Shown one piece after another: positions 36,752 through 45,342 of a stretch of 64,000 nt of DNA. Every line of letters begins with the position of its first letter. Position 1 is the first letter of the stretch. Source of the stretch: Bdellovibrio sp. SKB1291214 (GTDB taxonomy: Bacteria; Bdellovibrionota; Bdellovibrionia; Bdellovibrionales; Bdellovibrionaceae); assembly GCF_002209355.2 (NCBI RefSeq), contig NZ_CP106855.1:496001-560000 (forward strand), given 5' to 3'. Below the pieces are notes generated by a model, which saw only the letters and a program-made list of their open reading frames with translations, did no database searches and was not told where the DNA came from. The translations under genes were made by a program, and so were the position numbers.

Positions 36752-37930
36752 ATGGAAAAGTTTCTTTTTGAAGGCACACAGTGGTTTTCTGCAGAGTTCA
36801 CTGCTTTCCTTAAGCACACCTACTTGGTGATGCCGAATTGGAAATGGATGGTGTTAATCGCAGGTTTAGTTGCCGGTTTTGCTCTACGTCCCGTCATCCA
36901 GTGGATCTTTAAACAGCTAAAAATTCATAATCCCATCGCTAAAAAGTATGCAAAAAGTTTTTCAGCGTACTTCTTTAGATTCGAAATCGAACGCCCTCTC
37001 GCTTGGATTTTCATCATCCTGATGTGGTTTGCGATTGATGATGCCATTGAAGTTTCGGGTAAGTTTGAAACTTACTATGAATACATTCTCAAAGGTCTGA
37101 TGGGCTTCCATGTGATCCGCCTAGTATACTACTCGGTGGATGCTTTGGGTTTTGTGTTTGCAGATGTGGCCGCAAAAACTGAAAGCAAAATGGACGACAA
37201 TCTGGTTCCGTTTGCCACAAAAACCCTGAAAGCCTTAGTCGTGATCCTGGGTTTCTTGTTGATCCTGCAAAGCTTTGGGTTAAACGTCATGTCTTTAATG
37301 GCGGGTCTGGGACTTGGGGGGTTGGCACTTGCCTTAGCGGCCCAAGACACAGCTGCGAACCTTTTTGGTTCAGTCACGATCTTGATCGACAACCCTTTCC
37401 AATTGGGAGACTGGATTAAAGTTAAAGACATGGAAGGAACGGTTGAAGAAATCGGCTTCAGATCAACTCGCGTTAGAACTTTCTATAATTCTGTAATCAC
37501 AATCCCGAATGCGATGATGGCCAAGGAAACTATCGACAACATGGGAGTGCGTCCCTTCCGCCGTATTCGTCAGATCGTGGGTATAGCTTACGAAACTCCG
37601 CCTGACACAATCAAAGAATTCTGCGACCGAGTTCGCTACGCGATCAGACAAGAGCCTGCTGTTGTCACTGATACGGTGACTGTGAACTTTAACGGTTATG
37701 CCGATTCTCAATTAAACATTCTGGTACAATTCCATTTGCAAGTTCAAACCGGCCCCGAAGAAATGGAAAAACAACAAGCGATCTTTATTGAGATCCTAAA
37801 AATCGCTGCGGAGCTCAAAGTCGAATTCGCCTACCCAACACAAACAGTTTACTACCGTGGCGGCGGCGATCCTGAACCTCAACAACAACAACAACAACAG
37901 CAGCATCAGCAACCTGTCCCTACTTATTAA
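36752..37930 (+). CDS. MscS-family mechanosensitive channel with polyglutamine tail
   Basis: 392 residues from the ATG at 36752 (AAGGAG at 5 nt). Membrane helices in the first half lead to the MscS pore region GLGGLALALAAQDTAANLFGSV and the beta domain with DWIKVKDMEGTVEEIGFRSTRVR. It opens under membrane tension to protect against osmotic shock. The C-terminus ends in PEPQ, then Gln-rich sequence and PVPTY, encoded by a CAA/CAG repeat prone to slippage. Confidence 0.92.
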   Translation: MEKFLFEGTQWFSAEFTAFLKHTYLVMPNWKWMVLIAGLVAGFALRPVIQWIFKQLKIHNPIAKKYAKSFSAYFFRFEIERPLAWIFIILMWFAIDDAIEVSGKFETYYEYILKGLMGFHVIRLVYYSVDALGFVFADVAAKTESKMDDNLVPFATKTLKALVVILGFLLILQSFGLNVMSLMAGLGLGGLALALAAQDTAANLFGSVTILIDNPFQLGDWIKVKDMEGTVEEIGFRSTRVRTFYNSVITIPNAMMAKETIDNMGVRPFRRIRQIVGIAYETPPDTIKEFCDRVRYAIRQEPAVVTDTVTVNFNGYADSQLNILVQFHLQVQTGPEEMEKQQAIFIEILKIAAELKVEFAYPTQTVYYRGGGDPEPQQQQQQQQHQQPVPTY

Positions 37931-37932
37931 GC

Positions 37933-37962
37933 AAAAAGGCGCCTTCGGGCGCCTTTTCTTTT
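37933..37962. terminator. bidirectional TTCG-loop terminator between mscS and clpP
   Basis: GGCGCC-TTCG-GGCGCC (37938-37953), an A-run before and a T-rich run after; it serves both converging genes. Confidence 0.85.
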
Positions 37963-37963
37963 T

Positions 37964-38584
37964 TTATCCAGCATTTTTTAAGATCTTTTTCTTTCTGGAT
38001 TCTATGACTGCGTCGATCAGGCCCAGTTCCTTGGCTTCGACAGCACTCATATAATGATCACGCTCCATCAGCTTCGTTAAATGTTTGGCACTTTGACCCG
38101 TGTGTTCGGCATAGATATCGATCAATTTCTTTTTTGATCTGACAAGTTCACGGGCGTGAATTTCGATGTCGCTCACTTGCCCGCTTAAGCTCCCCTCGCC
38201 TAGGTGAGGTTGATGGATTAAGATTTTACTATTGGGCATCGAGAAGCGTTTACCCCGTGTTCCGGCCGTCAGCAGAAATGATCCCATACTGGCAGCAACA
38301 CCGATACAGTAAGTTGCAACATCGCACTTGATGTAATTCATGACATCGTAAATCGCGAGTCCCGCTGAGACCGAACCACCCGGGGAATTAATATAGAGAT
38401 GAATATCTTTGTCGGGATTGTCTGATTCTAAAAATAACATCTGAGCAATCAGGGCGTTTGCGACCTCGTCGGTGACTGCGGTGCCTAAAATTAGAATACG
38501 ATCCTTTAAAAGGCGCGAATAAACATCGTACGAACGTTCGCCGCTTGCGGTGCTTTCAATAACATATGGGATGGGTGTGGCCAT
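37964..38584 (-). CDS. clpP: ATP-dependent Clp protease proteolytic subunit
   Basis: 206 residues, usual ClpP length. Catalytic triad Ser99 in GVAASMGS, His124 in ILIHQPH and Asp176 in ERDHYMS. It forms a 14-subunit barrel fed by ClpX or ClpA, neither of which is adjacent. The ribosome binding site AAAGGAGAG is strong. The upstream 272 nt (38585-38856) shows no further gene. Confidence 0.96.
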   Translation of the reverse strand: MATPIPYVIESTASGERSYDVYSRLLKDRILILGTAVTDEVANALIAQMLFLESDNPDKDIHLYINSPGGSVSAGLAIYDVMNYIKCDVATYCIGVAASMGSFLLTAGTRGKRFSMPNSKILIHQPHLGEGSLSGQVSDIEIHARELVRSKKKLIDIYAEHTGQSAKHLTKLMERDHYMSAVEAKELGLIDAVIESRKKKILKNAG

Positions 38585-38856
38585 GGTCTCTCTCCTTTGA
38601 ATGGACGTGAATGAAAAGGAATACGTCTGCCGAAAGGATTATGTTGCAATCGCCATGCGCAGTATTTTGAGCTTTCCGAGTGGATCAAGATGATTCACTG
38701 AAACTGCGAGATGGAAATGACTGAACATAGAGTTTTTGAACCTGCTAAAACGATATCGACTTCAAGTCCCTTTTCGTCAGCGCGAGCGCCGCATTTGCGC
38801 TCTTTAAACTCTGCCACCAGCTTAGGAAAGAAGCTGGAAAAACCGATAAGCTGACT

Positions 38857-40116
38857 GTGATTAAGATTGCGATTTTTTCCATTCTCATTTTGATACATGG
38901 AATTGCTTCGGCAAAATCCGTCTATAAAGTCAAGTGTGAAAGCTTAGACGCATGCCCCGAGTCTGTAGTCGGTCTGAATTACGATGGTAAGTCTGTTTGT
39001 ACCGGAGTTTTAGTGGCCGAAGATATCGTAGCCACTAACCTCCACTGTATTCCTGAAGATCTAAGACAAGGAAATGATGTTTCATGCAAAGGTCGCATCA
39101 CCGTGACTTTTCCGGCGTCTCGCAGCCGTGAAGAGCAGTTTGAAGACTGTGAACAAGTGAAATGGGTTTCTCCGCAGTTAAAAGACACTCCATTAACACC
39201 TGATTGGGCCTTCTTAAAACTTTCTAAAAAAGCCCCGCGCATGTATGCCCCCATTAATACTAGCGGCATCTCTGATGGGGAAATACTGACTATATTTAAA
39301 ATTGATCCCACAGATAAGGGAACGGGCATCTTACGCAAAGTCAGCTGCCCTGCAATCCAAAACTCGTTAGCAAATCCATTTTTTGTCGGAGTTAAAAGCC
39401 CGATTCTTGCGATGGTTCCTTGTGAAAGCATCAAAGGGAACTCCGGTTCACCGTTGATGTCTTCATCGATGGAAGTTAAAGGCCTTTTAAATTCTTCGGG
39501 AACCGCATCCGATGTGAACTTAAAAAAAGCACCGTTTTATCACGTAAGCTTTGGTTCTAACTTTGCTTGTTTAAATATTCCAGGATTGGCGGTCGCAAAC
39601 GCTCCCCACCCGGATTGCAACAAATCGATTGTTTCTGAAAACATCAGAACCGCCGCTTCGACTTTAATCAGCCGATTCACAGACCCTTTAATGAAATCTT
39701 TTAATAGTGACGTAAATACGGAGCTGAATAAGCTCCATACCCAAAGCAAGTTCGTTATCCTGTGGGATGTGGATCAGAAAAACAAAGCATTTGATGGCAT
39801 CCAGACACGCGTTAGTGACGTTGGATTTAAACCCTCATGCATCAACTTTAAAAAAGAAAAAATGCGACTGAAACAAGGAGCCCTGCAAACAGGGTTGGTT
39901 ACCTACAACCTTGATTTCTTAGAGTGGGGCTTGGAGATTCACCTAGATGGAAGCGGACGCCCCAGAGCCGAACTAGTCCCAAAGAAGACCCAATCGACCT
40001 TGCAATTTAGCCCGGCCCACCTGACGACGGGTCAGCCCGTGAACTTTAAATACGGAAATCAGTCATTCACGTTGCCCTTTTGTGAAGACATAAAAAATCT
40101 AACTGCTGCAAAATGA
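38857..40116 (+). CDS. exported trypsin-like (S1) serine protease
   Basis: 419 residues from a GTG with weak ribosome binding site; the signal peptide MIKIAIFSILILIHGIASA supports the start. The triad is His63 in ATNLHC, Asp116 in PDWAFLKL and Ser196 in KGNSGSPL. Several Cys pairs fit disulfides. After about residue 260 comes a separate C-terminal domain of unknown fold. Periplasmic or secreted; the Gly after Ser is Ser (GNSGS), a tolerated variant. Confidence 0.85.
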   Translation: MIKIAIFSILILIHGIASAKSVYKVKCESLDACPESVVGLNYDGKSVCTGVLVAEDIVATNLHCIPEDLRQGNDVSCKGRITVTFPASRSREEQFEDCEQVKWVSPQLKDTPLTPDWAFLKLSKKAPRMYAPINTSGISDGEILTIFKIDPTDKGTGILRKVSCPAIQNSLANPFFVGVKSPILAMVPCESIKGNSGSPLMSSSMEVKGLLNSSGTASDVNLKKAPFYHVSFGSNFACLNIPGLAVANAPHPDCNKSIVSENIRTAASTLISRFTDPLMKSFNSDVNTELNKLHTQSKFVILWDVDQKNKAFDGIQTRVSDVGFKPSCINFKKEKMRLKQGALQTGLVTYNLDFLEWGLEIHLDGSGRPRAELVPKKTQSTLQFSPAHLTTGQPVNFKYGNQSFTLPFCEDIKNLTAAK

Positions 40117-40154
40117 CCAATCAGACGAACTAGCTCCTGATTGCCGCTTAAAAT

Positions 40155-40190
40155 AAAAAACCCCGGTTCATCACCGGGGTTTTTTATTTT
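40155..40190. terminator. bidirectional terminator
   Basis: CCCCGGT (40161-40167), loop TCATC, ACCGGGG (about 40173-40179), with A-runs before and T-runs after; shared by the S1 protease and the coiled-coil gene. Confidence 0.8.
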
Positions 40191-40205
40191 AAGCTTTAAA
40201 CTTAA

Positions 40206-41447
40206 TTACTTTTTCTTCTTAGAAGATTTTTTTGCCGGAGCCGTTGAAGTCGCTGGAGCGTTCAAATCAATGCCCTCTGTGCTAGCTCTGATTTTTGCCG
40301 CTTCCAACTGAGCCTCTGCAGCTTCAGATTGAGCTTTCGCAGTTTCAGCTCTTATTTTTGCGTCTTCTGCTTTGCTCTTGGCTTCCTCCATACGAGAAGT
40401 CACAGACTCAAGATCCGCTTTTGCTTTTTCAGCAGAAGCTTTGTATTTAGCCAATTCAGCTTCAGCTTGTTTTGCTGCTGCTTCGTTGTCTTCAATTGAT
40501 TTTCTTGCGCGTGCCAACTCTTGAGAAGCTTTAGCTTCTTCTTCGCGGTACTTGATACGATTTTTTTCGAGCTCTTGCTTAGCTTTCGCTGCCGTTTGCT
40601 TGATTTTTTCTTCGTCTTTTTTCACAGACTCAAGCTTTTTACGCTCGTCTTCTGATTGAGAAACGATTTTTTTCGCTTCTTCGTTTGCTTGCTTCAGCTC
40701 AATTTCAGTTTTTTCAACCATGGCTTTAGCTTGCTCTTGTTGAGCTTTCAAACGAACGATTTCCGCTTCAGCTTTAGACTGTTCTGCTTGAGCACGAGCG
40801 ATATCACCTTTAGATTTCGCATCGCGAGCTTTTGATTCTGCCACTGCTTTTTCCACCAACAACTTAGTTTTAGCCAAGTTTTGATTTGCTTTAGCCGATT
40901 CAAGTTTAGCAGCATCAGCTTCTTTCGTGGCTTTCATACCAGCTTCTGTTGCAGCTTCAGCTTGTTTCTCAAGTTCTTTAGCCTGAGAGTTCATTTCAGA
41001 AGCTTTTTTCTCTTCAGCTGCTTTGTGAGCTGCCGCTTCTTCGCGAACTTTCTTTTGTTTTTCAGTTTTTTCTAAAGCAGCTTTACTGCGAGCTGTAGCT
41101 TCCGCTTGCTCTTTTTCTGCTTTCTTTTGATCGCGATCAAGACCTGCAACTTCCGCTTTCAATTTAGCGATATCGCGCTCTGCATTTGCTTGATCTCTTT
41201 TAGCGTCAGCTTCAGCAGCACGTGCTTTGCTGATGGCTGTTTGTGCTTCTGAACGAGCCTTATCACGGGCTTTGCGTTCTTCTTCGGCACGACGTTTCGC
41301 TTCGGCAGCCTCTGCCTTAGCGCCTTCAGAATCCGCTATTGCCTCTTCGGCTTCAATTTGTTTACTGTCGGCTTGTGCCAGTGCTCTTGTCGCTGTTGAC
41401 GTCATCAAAGCTGCAACAAGAAGAATACCCAGTGATTTAGAATGCAT
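40206..41447 (-). CDS. exported very long coiled-coil (TolA-like) protein
   Basis: 413 residues from the ATG at 41447, with AAGGAG at 6 nt. A Sec signal (MHSKSLGILLVAALMTSTATRALA) is followed by nearly 350 residues of Ala/Glu/Lys-rich helix with heptad patterning and no Pro until the C-terminal tail, ending in a Lys run. Such proteins form long rods across the periplasm or pull on other components. No known domain. The leader lies directly below the predicted sigma-54 small RNA (41501-41557). Confidence 0.75.
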   Translation of the reverse strand: MHSKSLGILLVAALMTSTATRALAQADSKQIEAEEAIADSEGAKAEAAEAKRRAEEERKARDKARSEAQTAISKARAAEADAKRDQANAERDIAKLKAEVAGLDRDQKKAEKEQAEATARSKAALEKTEKQKKVREEAAAHKAAEEKKASEMNSQAKELEKQAEAATEAGMKATKEADAAKLESAKANQNLAKTKLLVEKAVAESKARDAKSKGDIARAQAEQSKAEAEIVRLKAQQEQAKAMVEKTEIELKQANEEAKKIVSQSEDERKKLESVKKDEEKIKQTAAKAKQELEKNRIKYREEEAKASQELARARKSIEDNEAAAKQAEAELAKYKASAEKAKADLESVTSRMEEAKSKAEDAKIRAETAKAQSEAAEAQLEAAKIRASTEGIDLNAPATSTAPAKKSSKKKK

Positions 41448-41500
41448 GTATGTCTCCTTAAGCTGTTTTACAACAGGCATTAGGATATATGCATTTTAGG

Positions 41501-41557
41501 AAAAAAAAAAGCGACCAGGATGGGGGGGGAGGGTCCTGGTCGCAAGGGGGGGTTGCT
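41501..41557 (-). ncRNA. predicted sigma-54-driven C-rich small RNA with two poly-C loops
   Basis: Reading the minus strand from the predicted start (about 41557), the RNA has GCAA, seven C, TTGC (a 4-bp hairpin, 41556-41542), then a perfect 10-bp stem GCGACCAGGA/TCCTGGTCGC (41543-41511) closing a loop CCC-T-CCCCCCCC-A, and ends in ten U (41510-41501). The total is about 57 nt with no room for a protein. The two stems share two bases. The C-rich loops are complementary to GGGAGG-type Shine-Dalgarno sequences, as in known C-rich regulatory RNAs. Alternatively it is an attenuator in the leader of the coiled-coil gene. Confidence 0.6.
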
Positions 41558-41568
41558 TTAGTACTAGA

Positions 41569-41583
41569 GCAATCGCAGTGCCA
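41569..41583 (-). promoter_or_regulatory. sigma-54 (-24/-12) promoter
   Basis: On the minus strand TGGCAC, five bases, TTGC (41583-41569) and then T, an exact match to the consensus TGGCAC-N5-TTGCW. The predicted start, 12 nt past the -12 C, is at 41557. An imperfect palindrome CACT-ACC-AGTG (41625-41635) lies about 45 bp upstream, a plausible enhancer-binding site. A perfect inverted repeat GGCCTA/TAGGCC (41667-41684) is further up. Confidence 0.7.
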
Positions 41584-41756
41584 GCCGAATGTTATGTTCA
41601 GATCTAATTAAACAGCTCTTGATTCACTACCAGTGTCGAGGTTTTGGACGAAGAGCGCCCTTTGTCGGCCTATACTCCTAGGCCAAATGATGGATCAAAA
41701 AAATCTCATTCTGACTGGACTCGACAGAATCAGCGGCAGAATTTCTACTTAAAGCA

Positions 41757-42548
41757 ATGGTCTTTCTCAGAATGAAACAAATATTATGTGCCCTAATCGC
41801 AGGGGTTTGGGTAACGCCTGCCTTGGCTTCGTTCCATATCGTACTTGATCCCGGTCACGGGGGTGTCGATAAAGGAGCGGTTTACAATTCTATTAGAGAG
41901 GCTGACCTTGTCCTTACCGTCGCGCAAAGACTGCAAACTCTTTTAAAAGAACATCCTGAATTTACGATCACCATGACTCGCGAAAAAGACCGCGCCATCA
42001 CCCTCCCCGAGCGAGTCAAAATGGCTGAAGAAGCTAACGCCGATCTTTACGTAAGCCTTCACGCCAACGCAGCCCTTGATCAACGCGCAAAAGGTGTCGA
42101 ATTTTTCTTTCAAAACAATATGCCTGTTGATGAAGACAGTTTGTATCTGGCGAATCAAGAAAACCAAGCCATCTTAAATGCCCGCGATATTCACACGATT
42201 TCTGGAGGCGACGAGCTTTCAAAAAAGGGAGACATCGCTGCGATTGTTGAAGATATGCGTCGCCAGAATCGCATGTTTTCCTCATTACGCTTAACAAAGG
42301 CGTTAACGACAATTTGGGAAAACGACGAAAACGCCATGCAGGCAACCATCAAACAAGCTCCGTTTTATGTTATTTCGAAGACGTCGATGCCGGCTGTATT
42401 AATTGAGATTGGCTTCATTTCCAATCCCCGCGAGGCCAAACGCCTGCAACAGAAGGATTATCAAAAAGATTTAGCTCAAAAAATCTATAACGCCCTCGTC
42501 TCATACAAAGAAAAGATGGACAATTCGTCAGCTAAGAACTTAAATTAG
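41757..42548 (+). CDS. N-acetylmuramoyl-L-alanine amidase (Amidase_3)
   Basis: 263 residues. Signal peptide ending near ALASFH, then the zinc amidase motifs LDPGHGG (His), EAD (Glu), SLHANA (His) and EIGFISNP (catalytic Glu). It cuts the amide between muramic acid and the peptide stem of peptidoglycan. An inserted helical region (about 150-200) resembles the regulatory helix of AmiB/AmiC. First gene of an operon with rph and rdgB. Confidence 0.92.
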   Translation: MVFLRMKQILCALIAGVWVTPALASFHIVLDPGHGGVDKGAVYNSIREADLVLTVAQRLQTLLKEHPEFTITMTREKDRAITLPERVKMAEEANADLYVSLHANAALDQRAKGVEFFFQNNMPVDEDSLYLANQENQAILNARDIHTISGGDELSKKGDIAAIVEDMRRQNRMFSSLRLTKALTTIWENDENAMQATIKQAPFYVISKTSMPAVLIEIGFISNPREAKRLQQKDYQKDLAQKIYNALVSYKEKMDNSSAKNLN

Positions 42549-42583
42549 GGGCTCTTTTATCCCCTCAATTTAGGAGCTTTTCC

Positions 42584-43315
42584 ATGCGCAGCGATGGCCG
42601 TCTGTTTGATCAATTAAGAAATATCAAAATTACTCCAAACGTGGCTGAGTACGCTGAAGGTTCTGCTTTGGTGGAATTCGGTAAAACGAAAGTTCTGTGC
42701 ACAGCTTCCTACGAACCGAAAGCTCCCCAATGGTTGTCAGGCACCGGTGCGGGCTGGGTGACTGCAGAATACGGTATGCTTCCGCGTTCTACTCACACAC
42801 GTATTAAACGCGACAAAGCAGCAAACAGCGGTCGGACCCAAGAAATCTCTCGCTTGATTGGTCGCTCTCTTCGTGCTGCTGTTGACTTGAAACTTTTGGG
42901 CGAAAAACAAATCACGATCGACTGCGATGTTTTAAATGCAGATGGTGGGACACGCACTGCTTCTGTAACAGGTGGTTACGTGGCATTGGCCCTTGCTCTT
43001 AAAAAGCTTGCTGCCGTTTCTGAAATCAAAGCTAATCCCTTGATCAATTACGTTTCTGCGATCAGCGTAGGACTTCACAATGACAATATCCTATTGGATT
43101 TGAACTATGACGAAGACAGCGCCATCGGAACTGACATGAACTTTGTTATGACTGACAAAGGCACGTTCATCGAAGTTCAAGGCACAGCAGAACACATGCC
43201 CTTCAACCGTCAGCAATTGAACAAGATGATGGATGTCGCTGAAAAAGGTTGCCGCGAGTTGTTCATTCACCAGGCTGCGATCATCGGCGAAACATACCGT
43301 TTGGCGGGCGTTTAA
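42584..43315 (+). CDS. rph: ribonuclease PH
   Basis: 243 residues with the family opening MRSDGRLFDQLRNIKITPNV, the GYVALALALK helix, and DLNYDEDSAIGTDMNFVMT carrying the active-site acids. The phosphorolytic 3'-exonuclease trims tRNA precursors and ribosomal RNA. Strong AGGAG site. Paired with rdgB as in many bacteria. Confidence 0.96.
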   Translation: MRSDGRLFDQLRNIKITPNVAEYAEGSALVEFGKTKVLCTASYEPKAPQWLSGTGAGWVTAEYGMLPRSTHTRIKRDKAANSGRTQEISRLIGRSLRAAVDLKLLGEKQITIDCDVLNADGGTRTASVTGGYVALALALKKLAAVSEIKANPLINYVSAISVGLHNDNILLDLNYDEDSAIGTDMNFVMTDKGTFIEVQGTAEHMPFNRQQLNKMMDVAEKGCRELFIHQAAIIGETYRLAGV

Positions 43316-43333
43316 TTTTAAGGAGCTTTAAAA

Positions 43334-43936
43334 ATGGAACTTTGGATTGCAACTGGCAATAAAGGTAAATTGACTGAATTCCGTATTCTTTTAAATGAAG
43401 TGGTTGATTTGCAACTTCACCATCAAGGGGAAATCGCATCCTTCACTCCTCGCCCAGAAGATGGCAAAACATTTCTAGACAACGCCCGCATCAAATCTAA
43501 AACTTTGCGGGCCGTAAAAAACAATGTCTGGGTTTTGGGAGAGGACGCTGGTCTTGAAGTGGAAGGCCTCAACAATCTTCCCGGTATTCATTCTGCTCGT
43601 TATGCAGGCCCTAAAGCTTCTGACAGCGAAAATGTGGCAAAACTTCTGAAAATGATGACGCTAAAGCCGATGGCAAACAAGAACGCGAAGTTCGTTTGCA
43701 CAACTGTAGTTTACACTCCAACTGGCGAAGAATGGGTTTTCACAGGTGAACTGAAAGGTACGATCGCTAGCAAACCCGCAGGTCTTCATGGTTTTGGTTA
43801 TGACCCTGTGTTCATCCCAGAAGGACAAACGCAAACATTGGCAGAGCTTGGCAATGGTTTTAAAGCTCAGCACTCTCACCGCTCGCAAGCAGTGAAACAA
43901 TTCCTAGAAAAATTAAAGCAAACGGGCAATATCTAA
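43334..43936 (+). CDS. rdgB: dITP/XTP pyrophosphatase (RdgB/HAM1)
   Basis: 200 residues. Signature blocks: IATGNKGKLTEF, the EDAGLEVEGLNNLPGIHSARYAG segment, GFGYDPVFIPEGQTQTLAEL and HRSQAVKQF. It removes non-canonical purine nucleotides from the pool. It lies 18 nt after rph. Confidence 0.95.
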   Translation: MELWIATGNKGKLTEFRILLNEVVDLQLHHQGEIASFTPRPEDGKTFLDNARIKSKTLRAVKNNVWVLGEDAGLEVEGLNNLPGIHSARYAGPKASDSENVAKLLKMMTLKPMANKNAKFVCTTVVYTPTGEEWVFTGELKGTIASKPAGLHGFGYDPVFIPEGQTQTLAELGNGFKAQHSHRSQAVKQFLEKLKQTGNI

Positions 43937-43952
43937 TACTGTCTTTGAGAAT

Positions 43953-43980
43953 GAAAAAAGCCGATCTGCTCGATCGGCTT
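43953..43980 (-). terminator. terminator of the SUMF1-type lipoprotein gene
   Basis: AAGCCGATC (43958-43966) pairs with GATCGGCTT (43972-43980); the run of T lies on the minus-strand side (complement of 43953-43958). It can also slow plus-strand read-through from rdgB. Confidence 0.6.
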
Positions 43981-44055
43981 AAATGAAACGTTGCGATATT
44001 TTTTTTCGATACGTCCAAGCTAAAACGTGCTTTCCAATACGCGCAAAATTTAAAT

Positions 44056-45342
44056 CTAATATTGACCGGGCGTCGCTACACAGCGAAAGCCTACATTCAT
44101 AATACTAATTCCCCACGATGCCGGAGACTGCAGTTCATTAGCTGTTATATCACCGATATTGGCCGTGAATATTCCGACTGTCCCTTTCGAGTTCACGCAG
44201 TTAGCGCCTCCACGAATAACCTTACCAGAGCTTCCGCCGAATAAGTTCCCCATGTAAACATCGCGCTTAGGGACGTCTGCCATGCCTGTGAAATCAAGCA
44301 TCGCCTTTGATCCGGGCTTCACATCCCAAGTGTTGTTGTGATAATTGCGACCATAAGGCGAAGACAAATCTGGAGAATAGGAATTTCCGTAAATAGTATC
44401 ACTCACCCACTCCCAAGCATTTCCGCCAAAGTCCCAAATCACCGCACCACTTGCGAGCACAAAAGTACGACGCTCTTCGCCCTTACCTTTCATGCCATCA
44501 TAAGGATTCGCAGTGTTTGAAATCGCAATCGGCTCACTCCAGCCCGAGTAGTATCCCGTATACAAGTGGCCCGCAAGTTTTTCACCGCCCGACCAGTTCT
44601 CGCCACGATTGTAAATTTCAAGTGCTGCCGCATTCCATTCAGCGTTTGTTGGCAAACGATACGTAATACCCAAAGCTGTACAAGCCGCCGCCGCCGTTGA
44701 TTTGTTCGCAAGCCAAGGCTTACCGGAAGCCGTCGAAACTGCCGAGCCAGAACTTTGTTTCATCTCAAACTTAGCGATACAGAATGCCGATGTTCCTAGG
44801 GAAGCATTTGCACCCACCAACTCAAAATTTGCCGGGCATCCCACCACCGGTGTCGGAGATGGCGAAGGACTCGGTGTCGGTGACGGCGAAGGCGTCACCG
44901 TTGGAGAAGGTGTAACCGTGGGCTCTGGTAAGGGCGTAACAGTTGGAGAAGGACTAGGACTCACCGTCGGCTCCGGTGAAGGCATAGCTGTAGGCGACGG
45001 AGTTACTGTGGGCGACGGGCTTACAGTCGGAGTTGCCGTTACCGTCGGCTCCGGTGATGGCGTTACTGTCGGAGCTGGTGATGGCTCCGCTGTCGGAGAG
45101 GGAGAGACAGTCGGCGCAGGAGAAACAGTGGGCGCAGGAGATGGCTCCGCAGTCGGAGCCGGGCTTGCCGTGGGAGAGGGGCTTGCGGTAGCTGTTGGAC
45201 TCGGCGTGGGTGCCGGCGACTGAGACGTGTCTTCCGGTAAAGCAGCTACATTCCCCGCATCTCCACTGCCACCCGATGAACACGAAACCAAGAAACTCGT
45301 CATCGTGAAGCAGACAAAACTAGTGATCAAAAAACTTTTCAT
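44056..45342 (-). CDS. lipoprotein with Pro/Thr/Ser repeat stalk and SUMF1 (formylglycine-enzyme-like) domain
   Basis: 428 residues. The lipobox lies at the end of a signal with LVSCSSGG. Residues about 40-165 are an extended low-complexity stalk built from SPSPTV/PAPTV-type repeats. The C-terminal domain has SUMF1 marks: PANFELVGANASLGT, RLPTNAEWNAAAL, GNAWEWVSD, RGGA and VGFRCV. Such domains in surface proteins bind ligands or act as enzymes on cysteines; no enzyme Cys pair is obvious here. A surface-displayed binding protein on a stalk is the likely picture. Confidence 0.8.
   Translation of the reverse strand: MKSFLITSFVCFTMTSFLVSCSSGGSGDAGNVAALPEDTSQSPAPTPSPTATASPSPTASPAPTAEPSPAPTVSPAPTVSPSPTAEPSPAPTVTPSPEPTVTATPTVSPSPTVTPSPTAMPSPEPTVSPSPSPTVTPLPEPTVTPSPTVTPSPSPTPSPSPSPTPVVGCPANFELVGANASLGTSAFCIAKFEMKQSSGSAVSTASGKPWLANKSTAAAACTALGITYRLPTNAEWNAAALEIYNRGENWSGGEKLAGHLYTGYYSGWSEPIAISNTANPYDGMKGKGEERRTFVLASGAVIWDFGGNAWEWVSDTIYGNSYSPDLSSPYGRNYHNNTWDVKPGSKAMLDFTGMADVPKRDVYMGNLFGGSSGKVIRGGANCVNSKGTVGIFTANIGDITANELQSPASWGISIMNVGFRCVATPGQY
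44838..45225 (-). repeat. degenerate Pro/Thr/Ser-encoding tandem repeats
   Basis: Repeats of about 12-30 nt encoding SPSPTV, PAPTV and EPTV variants, with conserved positions but no exact period. Slippage or recombination here would change stalk length of the lipoprotein. Confidence 0.7.

Noticed and set aside
38695-38898. Minus-strand frame of 67 codons upstream of clpP
   Set aside because: It overlaps the signal-peptide-coding start of the S1 protease, has no ribosome binding site and no recognisable domain.
41511-41552. G-quadruplex or plus-strand terminator
   Set aside because: The G-runs could form a quadruplex, but no plus-strand T-tract follows. The sigma-54 promoter and T-tract on the other strand explain the structure better as a C-rich RNA.
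44702-45223. Plus-strand 173-codon Gly/Val-rich frame
   Set aside because: It is the antisense image of the Pro/Thr/Ser repeats; the repeated pattern comes from the lipoprotein codons.
44838-45225. Possible CRISPR array
   Set aside because: The repeats have no constant repeat and unique spacer structure; they encode a regular protein stalk.
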